6,178 bases of DNA from Nanoarchaeales archaeon (lineage in GTDB: Archaea > Nanobdellota > Nanobdellia > Woesearchaeales > UBA583): assembly GCA_013215525.1 (NCBI GenBank), contig JABSQY010000095.1:1-6178 (forward strand). The letters run 5' to 3'. The notes under the pieces were generated by a model. It saw nothing but the letters and a program-made list of their open reading frames with translations. It did not search any database and was not told the origin of the DNA. The position numbers and the translations under genes were made by a program. Below, one piece after another: positions 1 through 5,880 of the stretch (positions are counted from its first letter, which is position 1; every line of letters begins with the position of its first letter).

Positions 1-60
1 ACTGTCAATTATATCATTCTCTCCCAGAACTTCCTGGAAGGCTGTAATCTGGCGATCGAG
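1..60. other. compositionally foreign segment at the left edge
   Basis: This segment has 27 G/C in 60 bases, against 8 in the next 60, so it does not match the rest of the window. It is open on the minus strand in the frame beginning LDRQITAFQEV and also open on the plus strand in frame 1 up to a TAG at 61-63. The minus reading looks the more protein-like, but it is too short to assign to a family. It may be the end of another gene brought here by recombination, or a chimeric assembly join. The nucleotidyltransferase-like reading frame begins immediately after it. Confidence 0.55.
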
Positions 61-515
61 TAGATGTTGTAAAATATAATATTATTGATTATCATATTGA
101 TAATTTAAATCAATTTAAAGTTTTAACAAATTATAATTTACAAAAACCTAATTTAAAGGTTTATTCAATTAATGAGATTATTTTAGAAAAAATTAGAGCA
201 TGTATTACAAGGGAGCAGTTTAAACCTCGCGATGTTTTTGATTTGTATTTAATTAATTTAGAAAATGATGTTTTTTCTATGGATAAAGATAATATTTTTA
301 GAAAGTTAAGTTCATCTCCTTTTGATTTTAGTTTAATTATTCCAAATATTAAACGATTTGTTGATTTGGATATTGATTTTAGCCGTGAGTTGGAAGATAT
401 TTACAATTTATCTTTAATTGAGTTTGATGAGGAAGATTTTATTAGTTTTAATGAAAAATTAATTGGATATTTAAAAGGTGTTGGTGTCGAGTTTTTGGAG
501 GAGAATAAAAAATGA
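60..515 (+). pseudogene. AbiEii-like nucleotidyltransferase, N-terminus missing
   Basis: This is the C-terminal part of a protein resembling the AbiEii/AbiGii nucleotidyltransferase toxin family. The frame is open from 48 (an in-frame TAA lies at 45-47) to the TGA at 513-515. Family-like sequence starts at about base 60 with VDVVKYN. It is followed by a strand-turn-helix segment, the signature INEIILEKIRACITR (about bases 168-212) and KPRDVFDLYLI (about 222-254), then a helical C-terminal region. The whole N-terminal catalytic domain, with the GS and DxD metal-binding residues, is absent. The first in-frame ATG is at 279, inside the conserved part, and a TTG at 243 lies in the middle of the FDLYLI motif, so neither is a credible native start. 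Full-length relatives are usually about 250-300 residues; about 150 remain. In AbiE systems the enzyme is the toxin of a type IV toxin-antitoxin pair. No AbiEi antitoxin is visible. It overlaps the next gene by four bases, which implies one operon. Confidence 0.7.
497..503 (+). promoter_or_regulatory. Shine-Dalgarno site for the helicase-nuclease gene
   Basis: GGAGGAG lies eight bases before the ATG at 512, inside the end of the upstream gene. It is a strong ribosome binding site. It fixes the start of the helicase gene and, with the ATGA overlap at 512-515, points to coupled translation. Confidence 0.8.
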
Positions 516-3367
516 GTAGTGCAAATGAAAAACAACAAAAGGTAATTGATTCTATTGATGGGATTAAAGTAGTGGATGCAGGTGCTGGGACTGGAAAAAC
601 TTTTACAATTAGTAAAAGGTATTTAAATATATTAGAAAAAAGTAAATGTGATGTAGAGGATATTTTATTAGTTACTTTTACTAAAAATGCAGCATTTAAT
701 TTAAAAGAAAAAGTTATTAGTTCTGTTACATCAAATATTAAAGATAAAGTTTTAGATGCTCCAATTTGTTCTTTTGATAGTTTTTGTTCTAAACTTGTAT
801 CTTCTTATGGGATTGATTCGCCAAAATATTTAGGAATTAAAAATGTTAAATTGTCTAATTATAAATTAATTACTGATAATGTTATTATTGATAATATTTT
901 TAAGAAATTTTTTAATTCATTTTTAAAAATTAATGAACAAAAGTTTGGAAATATATTATCAACTATTTCTGAACCTAAAAGTGTTTATTCTTTAATTGAA
1001 GAATTATTATGTAAAGGAATTTATCCAACTAAAACTGGATGGTTTTTAGATGGAGGAAATAAAATACTTGGTAATAAAAATGAATTTTTAGCACGGGTGA
1101 TGGAATTAAATAATCCTGTTGAAATGAAAACTAAAGTTAAAGGTTCTAGTTTACTTACTGATTTTGAAAAGAGAATTAAGGAGAAAAAATATAATAACTC
1201 TTCAATTAATTTAGAACTTGATTTAGGGAACTTTTTGAACACTGAACTACTTGAACTTGCGTTTGATGATAAGTCACGAGAAATTGTTGAAGAATTTATT
1301 CATAATGTTTATTTTGACTTTATTACTTTTATGGCAAAGAATAATTATATGACTTTTTCTTTAAATTCAATGTATGCTTTTTTGATTTTGTATTATGATG
1401 AAAAAGCAAGAGATGAAAATAGTTTTGATTATATTATGATTGATGAGTTTCAAGATACTAATGAGATGCAGTTTATGTTAATTTTATTACTTATGAAAAA
1501 AGAAAATTTATGTGTTGTTGGAGATTGGAAACAAGGAATTTATAAATTTCGTAATGCATCAATTGAAAACATTACACAGTTTGATTCTAAGTTAAAGTAT
1601 TTTTGTGAGATGCTTGAGTTTGAAGATAGTGGAAAGATTTGTTTTGATTGGAAAAATTGTGAAAGTGAGAAATTAAATTTTAATGTGAATTATCGTTCAG
1701 CTCAAAACATTTTAGATTTTTCAGTTGCAAGTTTAACTTTGAAAGGTTCAGGTAAAGAAGACGATGTTAAACTTCCGTTAGATGTTATTGGGTTAGAAGC
1801 TGGAAATGAAAATTATAATGATTATTGTGATATTGAATTTTTAAAGGCTGATTGTCGTGATGACGAGATTGATATGATTTTAGATAAGATTAATTCAATT
1901 GTTGGAAAGAAGATGATTCCTTGTAAAACTGATGGTGAAAGATTAGTTAGATTTTCTGATATTGCGATTTTATCTAGAACTAGATTATTTGGTTTGGATA
2001 TTTTAAAACGATGTCAGGCTGTTGGTTGTCCTGCAGTTTATGATGGGGGTATTTATTTATTTTCAGAAGAACCTTCAATTTTACTTCTTGCATGGACTAA
2101 GTTGATTTTAGATGTTGATTGTCGTAGTTCTTGGATTACTATACTTGAAAAAGAAGAGTTATCTTTTTTAGAGATTGAGAGAATAATTACTAATAAAGAT
2201 TATCCTAAAAAAATTATTGATTTTAGATTACATTTGTTAAAAAATAGAAAAACTATTTCTTATATTGTTGATGAAATTTTTAAAAAGTATGGTTTTAATA
2301 ATGAAATATCTAATCAGATTGTAATCATTTTAGATAGTTTGTTTAATTCTAATTTGATTTCATTATCAGATTTGGTTGTGTTTATTGAAAGTTGTATTAA
2401 TGATGAGTCTGTGTTTAGAGTTGAGATTTTAAATTCTAAAAATTCTATTAAAATCCAAACAATTCATGGTTCTAAAGGATTAGAATATCCGATTGTGTTT
2501 GTTGTTAATTGTAATAGTTCAAATTTTCCAATGAGCTCAAAGGGAGTTAATACTTTATTTTATGATAAAAGTTGTGGTGTTCGATGTAAGTTAGAGTATG
2601 ATTCTAATTTGAATTATGTTTTTGACTCGTGGAAATCTGATTTAGTTAGTTATAAGTTAAATTCTGATTATGATGAGGAGAGGAGGCTTATGTATGTTGC
2701 TGTGACTAGAGCAATGTTTGATGTTTATTTGACTGCAAATCGTCCTTCAAACTTTTTTAAGGAATATTCATGTGGAGATGAGAATGTGAAAATGTTTGAA
2801 AAAGATTTTAAGTTTAATTTGAATTTTAAAAATTCTGAAGATTTTGATAATGATATTGATTTAAGTTTAGATATTAAAGAAAATACTGGTTTAGTAATTA
2901 CATCACCTCATAGTTTTATGACTTATGATAGTTCAGGTGGTTATGGTCGTGGAAAAGATTTTGGAACAGTGTTACATAATTTAGCTTTTAGAAAATGTTC
3001 TGGATTAGAAGTTAGTGATGTTAGTGACGATATGAAAAAGGATTGGAAGAATATTTCAAATTATATTGATAATGAGTTGAAGGATTGTGAGTTATTACCT
3101 GAAGTTGATTGTAGCCTTCCATATAAAAATTATTTAATTAGAGGAATTATTGATTTAGTTGCTGTGTATTCTGATAGAGTTGAAGTTATTGATTGGAAGA
3201 GTGATGTTGATAAAACTAATTTAAATGAGTATAAAAAACAGTTGTCTGTGTACTGTGAAGTTTTGAAGGGTGTGTATGATTTGCCTGTTGTTGGTAAAAT
3301 ATTTTGGAGTTATACAGGCGAGTGTGAAGTTGTTGATTTACTGGAGTTGAGTAGTTTTATTGAATAA
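512..3367 (+). CDS. UvrD/RecB-type helicase fused to PD-(D/E)XK nuclease
   Basis: This 951-residue protein is an SF1A DNA helicase with a C-terminal RecB-family nuclease, of the AddA/RecB kind, predicted to unwind and cut DNA ends in the cytoplasm. Visible motifs in order: Q-motif glutamine near residues 8-9; Walker A GAGTGKT at 24-30; motif Ia LVTFTKNAA at 53-61; Walker B DEFQDT at 311-316; motif III VVGDWKQGIYKFRNA at 335-349; motif IV NYRS at 393-396; motif V TIHGSKGLEY at 650-659; motif VI EERRLMYVAVTRA at 722-734. The nuclease has GTVLH (H822), GIID (D881), IDWK (D894, K896) and QLSVY (Q910, Y914), which is the complete RecB/AddA active-site set. All catalytic residues are present, so it should be functional. 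It is shorter than typical AddA or RecB (about 1,180-1,230 residues). The start is supported by GGAGGAG eight bases upstream and the ATGA overlap. No AddB or RecC partner is nearby. Pairing with a nucleotidyltransferase-like gene suggests defence rather than general repair, but that is inference. Confidence 0.93.
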   Translation: MSSANEKQQKVIDSIDGIKVVDAGAGTGKTFTISKRYLNILEKSKCDVEDILLVTFTKNAAFNLKEKVISSVTSNIKDKVLDAPICSFDSFCSKLVSSYGIDSPKYLGIKNVKLSNYKLITDNVIIDNIFKKFFNSFLKINEQKFGNILSTISEPKSVYSLIEELLCKGIYPTKTGWFLDGGNKILGNKNEFLARVMELNNPVEMKTKVKGSSLLTDFEKRIKEKKYNNSSINLELDLGNFLNTELLELAFDDKSREIVEEFIHNVYFDFITFMAKNNYMTFSLNSMYAFLILYYDEKARDENSFDYIMIDEFQDTNEMQFMLILLLMKKENLCVVGDWKQGIYKFRNASIENITQFDSKLKYFCEMLEFEDSGKICFDWKNCESEKLNFNVNYRSAQNILDFSVASLTLKGSGKEDDVKLPLDVIGLEAGNENYNDYCDIEFLKADCRDDEIDMILDKINSIVGKKMIPCKTDGERLVRFSDIAILSRTRLFGLDILKRCQAVGCPAVYDGGIYLFSEEPSILLLAWTKLILDVDCRSSWITILEKEELSFLEIERIITNKDYPKKIIDFRLHLLKNRKTISYIVDEIFKKYGFNNEISNQIVIILDSLFNSNLISLSDLVVFIESCINDESVFRVEILNSKNSIKIQTIHGSKGLEYPIVFVVNCNSSNFPMSSKGVNTLFYDKSCGVRCKLEYDSNLNYVFDSWKSDLVSYKLNSDYDEERRLMYVAVTRAMFDVYLTANRPSNFFKEYSCGDENVKMFEKDFKFNLNFKNSEDFDNDIDLSLDIKENTGLVITSPHSFMTYDSSGGYGRGKDFGTVLHNLAFRKCSGLEVSDVSDDMKKDWKNISNYIDNELKDCELLPEVDCSLPYKNYLIRGIIDLVAVYSDRVEVIDWKSDVDKTNLNEYKKQLSVYCEVLKGVYDLPVVGKIFWSYTGECEVVDLLELSSFIE

Positions 3368-3382
3368 GTACATTTTTCATTA

Positions 3383-3444
3383 TTTTGGCACAAACATTAA
3401 TTTTATGTTCTTAAAATTATAGTTTGTTCTTATTAATGCCAAAA
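3383..3444. terminator. nested inverted repeat between convergent genes
   Basis: Three nested complementary pairs share one centre: outer TTTTGGCA (3383-3390) with TGCCAAAA (3437-3444), middle CAAAC (3391-3395) with GTTTG (3422-3426), and inner TAATTTTA (3398-3405) with TAAAATTA (3412-3419) around a six-base loop. It sits in the 87-bp gap between the convergent ends of the helicase gene (3367) and the PIN gene (3455), with T-runs on each strand approaching it. A bidirectional terminator or RNA 3'-end structure is the simplest reading. The nested symmetry could also be a protein-binding dyad. Confidence 0.55.
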
Positions 3445-3454
3445 AACTGAAATA

Positions 3455-4621
3455 TTATTTAAATACATCAACACCAAATTCTTCTTTTATTTTTGAGTTA
3501 AATCTAAATAAATCTTTATCATTTGATAATATACAAATATTTTCTAGTTCTTCATTTAGTTCTAGGCTTTCTGCTAGTAAAGTGATATCTCCTAATTCAG
3601 GTAGTAGACTTTCTCTTTGTGCTAATTTCTTTAATTTATGTGAAATTTTATTGTGTTCAAGTTTATCTAAAGTTATTTGATATAATTCTATTGGAAATTT
3701 TGAATAGAATTCTTTTATTTTTTCTATATATTCTTGCGTCTTTGTAAATTCATGTTTTGTTTTATATTTAGAGATAATATTGTCAAATCTTTTTTCTAGA
3801 GTTTCACATATTTCTTTACCGTTGAATCTTCTATCTCTTTTACAAGTTTGCCAGATTTGTTCTTTTGTTACTTCTAAATTTGATTGTAGTTCTTTTACAA
3901 CTGTTGGAGTTAAGATGAATTTGTTATTGTTTCCTAACAATGCGATTTGTCCTGCGTAGTCGTTTATATCTGAGTGGAAGAAACTGTAATCTCCTATGTT
4001 TACTAATAGTTTTGCAAGGATTATGTTTGTGTCTAATACTATTGTTTTATTTTCTGGTTTGAAAGATTCAGTAGGATTTAATTCGTTTGGTTTTAAATTG
4101 TTGAATATTTCTGATTTGTATTGTTCTAGTTTTTCATAGTCTGGTTCAACTAGTTCAAGTGCAATTAGGCAGTAAAGTGCTTTGCTATATTCTTTGTTTG
4201 GAATTAATCTTTTTTCAATTAGAAATACTAAATAGTTTGTATCATAAGTTATTCTTAGTTCAGTTAGTTGACTTCTTAATGGGATTTTTTCATTTAGTTC
4301 GTAGTCTCCACATGTGAATTCGTTTAAAACTTGGAGTTTCTTATCTTTAATATTTTGGTTAGTTGGATCATATGTTAGATATTTGTTAATTAGTTTAATT
4401 GTAATTCTTGGATATATTTTTTGTGTGTATCTGTTGGTTTTCTTGATTGTGTTCTCTATTGCTTGATTTAGTATTTCATATAATGTGTTCAGGTGTCCTT
4501 TGTTTTCTTCTATTTTTGGAATAATTTTATGTACGTTTCTTAAATGTTCAACTAGTAAGTCATATAATTTTTCATCAATATCATTTTGTAATTTTTTCAA
4601 ATAGAGTTCGATGTTTATCAT
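3455..4621 (-). CDS. PIN-domain protein with N-terminal helical region
   Basis: This 388-residue protein has a PIN (PilT N-terminus) nuclease domain in its C-terminal half. The domain begins at TIVLDTNIILA (D197), continues with TPTVVKEL (E244) and GDITLLAESLEL (D345, with E351 nearby), and ends with ILSNDKDLFRF (D368, D370). These acidic residues match the metal-binding set of PIN ribonucleases, so the nuclease is probably active, most likely on RNA. Residues 1 to about 190 are charged and mostly helical, with no motif I recognise; such a region could bind the target or partner proteins. At 388 residues it is far longer than VapC toxins (about 130), and no small antitoxin gene is adjacent, so a classical VapBC role is unlikely. 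The ATG at 4621 has no Shine-Dalgarno site but has a TATA-like element 22-30 bases upstream, suggesting a leaderless message. It converges with the helicase gene and diverges from the small membrane protein gene. The biological role is unknown. Confidence 0.85.
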   Translation of the reverse strand: MINIELYLKKLQNDIDEKLYDLLVEHLRNVHKIIPKIEENKGHLNTLYEILNQAIENTIKKTNRYTQKIYPRITIKLINKYLTYDPTNQNIKDKKLQVLNEFTCGDYELNEKIPLRSQLTELRITYDTNYLVFLIEKRLIPNKEYSKALYCLIALELVEPDYEKLEQYKSEIFNNLKPNELNPTESFKPENKTIVLDTNIILAKLLVNIGDYSFFHSDINDYAGQIALLGNNNKFILTPTVVKELQSNLEVTKEQIWQTCKRDRRFNGKEICETLEKRFDNIISKYKTKHEFTKTQEYIEKIKEFYSKFPIELYQITLDKLEHNKISHKLKKLAQRESLLPELGDITLLAESLELNEELENICILSNDKDLFRFNSKIKEEFGVDVFK

Positions 4622-4642
4622 ACTTGGATTTGTTTTTTTAAG

Positions 4643-4651
4643 TTTATATTT
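4643..4651 (-). promoter_or_regulatory. archaeal TATA-like box for the PIN gene
   Basis: On the minus strand this reads AAATATAAA, preceded by the purine-rich AAAG that could act as a BRE. It lies 22-30 bases before the ATG at 4621, so transcription would start at or very near the start codon. No ribosome binding site is present, which agrees with a leaderless transcript. Confidence 0.5.
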
Positions 4652-4691
4652 CTTTGTAACATTTTTTTGTTATTTAGTGTTTGAATGGTTT

Positions 4692-4720
4692 AAGTGACAT
4701 TTATTTTTAAAGTGTAATTT
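4692..4720. promoter_or_regulatory. imperfect direct repeats around a TATA-like element
   Basis: AAGTGACATTT (4692-4702) and AAGTGTAATTT (4710-4720) match at 9 of 11 positions, with starts 18 bases apart. They bracket TTATTTTTAA (4701-4710), which lies 23-32 bases before the ATG at 4733 and could be the TATA element of the small membrane protein gene. The arrangement would suit an operator, but both motifs are AT-rich and chance cannot be excluded. Confidence 0.25.
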
Positions 4721-4732
4721 TGATTTAGGTAT

Positions 4733-5020
4733 ATGGTTCAATATTACAAGGATTCGAAGAAAGAAAGAAATATTAGACGATTTGGTTATTTTGGAAAGTT
4801 TTATTATTCTGAGTTGTTTAAAGATATTTTAGGATTTCTTTTTATTTTAGGTTTAGTTATTTTATTTATTATGTTTCAAGTTGGAAAAGTTGCTTTCTGG
4901 TTTGGTTGGTTTGATAGTTTTTGGTCTGGTGTTGGTAATGTGTCTGGATTTATCACGTTACTTTGTGTTTGGTATGGTTTGTATTTGAGAATTAAGGAGC
5001 GTAGGAGTGCTGAGTTCTGA
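4733..5020 (+). CDS. small hypothetical membrane protein, two helices
   Basis: I do not recognise a family for this 95-residue protein. It starts with a basic, tyrosine-rich stretch (residues 1-30, with KDSKKERNIRR), followed by a clear hydrophobic helix at about 32-50 (ILGFLFILGLVILFIMFQV). A short aromatic loop with several tryptophans follows at about 54-65, then a second hydrophobic helix at about 70-86, ending in RIKERRSAEF. The charge pattern suggests both termini face the cytoplasm. The ATG at 4733 has only a weak AGGT two bases upstream; a TATA-like element 23-32 bases upstream could give a near-leaderless message. It is divergent from the PIN gene across 111 bp, so the two may share control. 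The amino-acid pattern favours a real gene over its antisense frame. No function can be assigned. Confidence 0.6.
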   Translation: MVQYYKDSKKERNIRRFGYFGKFYYSELFKDILGFLFILGLVILFIMFQVGKVAFWFGWFDSFWSGVGNVSGFITLLCVWYGLYLRIKERRSAEF

Positions 5021-5090
5021 TTGTTTTTGGCTTTGTGTGTTCTTTTGTGTGTCGTTGATTTTTGTTGTGCTGTTGGTGTTTTGTGACGTC
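5021..5090 (+). other. GT-rich, A-depleted spacer after the membrane protein gene
   Basis: Only two A residues (5058 and 5086) occur in 70 bases, in a genome where A is usually about a third of bases. The tract is made of T-runs and TGTG steps. Its position directly after the stop codon and before the next promoter suits a U-rich archaeal transcription termination zone. No reading frame with protein-like composition was seen in it. Confidence 0.5.
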
Positions 5091-5113
5091 CTTCAATATA
5101 TTTAATAATCAAA

Positions 5114-5121
5114 TTTATATA
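5114..5121 (+). promoter_or_regulatory. archaeal TATA box for the MazG gene
   Basis: TTTATATA, preceded by CAAA as a possible BRE, ends 22 bases before the ATG at 5143. This is a close match to the archaeal TATA consensus, at the distance expected when transcription starts at the start codon. There is no ribosome binding site before 5143, supporting a leaderless message. Confidence 0.65.
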
Positions 5122-5142
5122 CTTTAATTTTTCCAAATTATT

Positions 5143-5520
5143 ATGATAAATAATTTAGATTCAAAAGTTAATCTAGAAGAACTAAAAAAAGAAGTTGCAG
5201 ATTTTTCAACTAAACGAGACTGGGATCAGTTTCATAATGCTAAAGAGCTTGCTCTTGCTTTATCTATTGAATCTTCTGAGTTATTAGAACTATTTCGGTG
5301 GAAAACACCAGAAGAAGTTAAAGAAATAATGAATGATGTTTCTAAAAAAGAAGAAGTTAAAGATGAATTATCTGATATTTTTAATTTTGTACTTAGAATT
5401 GCACAATTTTATGATATTGATTTAACTTCTGCTCTTAGAAGTAAGATGAAAAAGAATGAACTTAAATATCCAGTAGATAAATTTAAAGGTTCAAATAAAA
5501 AATATAATGAGGATAATTAA
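5143..5520 (+). CDS. MazG-like nucleotide pyrophosphohydrolase
   Basis: This complete 125-residue protein is of the all-alpha NTP pyrophosphatase superfamily, in the short single-domain MazG-like group related to dCTP pyrophosphatases. It is predicted to hydrolyse a (d)NTP to the monophosphate and pyrophosphate in the cytoplasm. The signature runs KRDWDQFHNAKELALAL (24-40), then IESSELLELFRW (42-53) with E43 and E46, and EEVKDELSDIF (70-80) with E75 and D78, giving the ExxE...ExxD magnesium site. FRW at 51-53 is in the position of the base-contacting tryptophan of relatives. The tail KMKKNELKYPVDKFKG (101-116) is typical of the group. The length is normal and no key residue is missing. It has a TATA box and a leaderless-type start. 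The next gene begins two bases after its stop with its own Shine-Dalgarno site, so it led an operon with a DUF2075 protein. In that pairing it may act in defence or nucleotide control; housecleaning is the alternative. Confidence 0.93.
   Translation: MINNLDSKVNLEELKKEVADFSTKRDWDQFHNAKELALALSIESSELLELFRWKTPEEVKEIMNDVSKKEEVKDELSDIFNFVLRIAQFYDIDLTSALRSKMKKNELKYPVDKFKGSNKKYNEDN
5508..5513 (+). promoter_or_regulatory. Shine-Dalgarno site for the DUF2075-like fragment
   Basis: TGAGGA lies within the last codons of the MazG gene, nine bases before the ATG at 5523. It supports that ATG as a real start and shows that the broken gene was once the second gene of the MazG operon. Confidence 0.6.
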
Positions 5521-5522
5521 AT

Positions 5523-5651
5523 ATGTTAATTTATAGTTCTAATAAAAAACAATTTATGGCTGATGTTGATAGTGAAACTTTTATGACTAAACTAAAGGAA
5601 GAGTATGGTTCTAAAATTGGTGGGATTAATCCTCGTGAAGAAGCTTCTTGA
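5523..5651 (+). pseudogene. DUF2075-like protein, N-terminal remnant of 42 codons
   Basis: The peptide starts MLIYSSNKKQFMADVDSETF, continues KLKEEYGSKIGGINPREEAS, and stops at TGA 5649-5651. From memory, this resembles the extreme N-terminus of DUF2075 ATPase/helicase-like proteins, which open with (M)IYxATKxxF and then a conserved E-x-R/A-SW motif. The residue expected after AS is tryptophan, and the codon there is TGA where TGG would be expected. The P-loop and the remaining several hundred residues are gone, and HNH-type sequence begins in another frame within the same few bases. The Shine-Dalgarno site and the two-base gap after the MazG gene show the start is authentic. The product, if made, would be non-functional. 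Family assignment rests on a short N-terminus and is moderately sure. Confidence 0.6.
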
Positions 5652-5856
5652 AAAAACAAACTTTACGCCTAAATTGATTTCAAAGATAGAATCTTTAGCA
5701 TCACCAAAAAGGTTATCATTAAATAAATATAGAAAAATTCTACTTGAAACAACTGATTTATGTTTTTATTGTGAAAAACCTCTAGTAGAAAATCAAATAG
5801 ATGTTGATCACTTTATTCCTTGGAGTTATATTTTTGACTTAATTGGTACTTTTTAA
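5644..5856 (+). pseudogene. HNH endonuclease fragment, both ends missing
   Basis: In the frame that ends at TAA 5854-5856, family-like sequence runs from LLEKTNFTPKLISKI through KRLSLNKYRKILLE to DLCFYCEKPL and IDVDHFIPWSYIF. The CxxC pair and the VDHFIPW segment are the first half of an HNH (McrA-type) nuclease core. The second zinc-binding pair, the conserved Asn and the final His should follow, but the frame runs into DLIGTF and stops. The N-terminal part is also missing, because upstream of about 5644 this frame overlaps the DUF2075-like remnant out of frame. The ATG at 5605 in this frame lies inside that remnant and is not a native start. The fragment cannot form a complete nuclease site. 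Confidence 0.7.
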
Positions 5857-5880
5857 CCTTAAATATTATTTTATAGTTTT

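Noticed and set aside
243..515. TTG at 243 as the start of a 90-residue protein
   Set aside because: It falls inside the conserved FDLYLI motif, the family-like frame continues without a stop back to about base 60, and no ribosome binding site precedes it.
1021..1242. 73-codon open frame on the minus strand
   Set aside because: It lies wholly inside the helicase-nuclease gene, antisense to it, with low-complexity composition and no ribosome binding site or TATA element of its own.
3455..4621. PIN gene as the VapC toxin of a VapBC pair
   Set aside because: The protein is about three times the usual VapC length, and no small antitoxin gene is adjacent on the same strand.
4876..5136. 86-codon open frame on the minus strand
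   Set aside because: It is antisense to the small membrane protein gene and the A-depleted spacer; its Asn, Thr, Lys and Gln richness follows from the T/G-rich plus strand and it has no recognisable motif.
5649..5651. TGA read as tryptophan (alternative code or recoding)
   Set aside because: TGA ends the genes at 513-515 and 5018-5020, tryptophan elsewhere uses TGG, and this frame meets a TAA at 5670-5672 anyway. A deletion junction or nonsense change is simpler.
5605..5856. ATG at 5605 as a genuine start for an 83-residue HNH protein
   Set aside because: The first 13 codons overlap the DUF2075-like remnant out of frame and resemble neither family; half of the HNH core is also missing.
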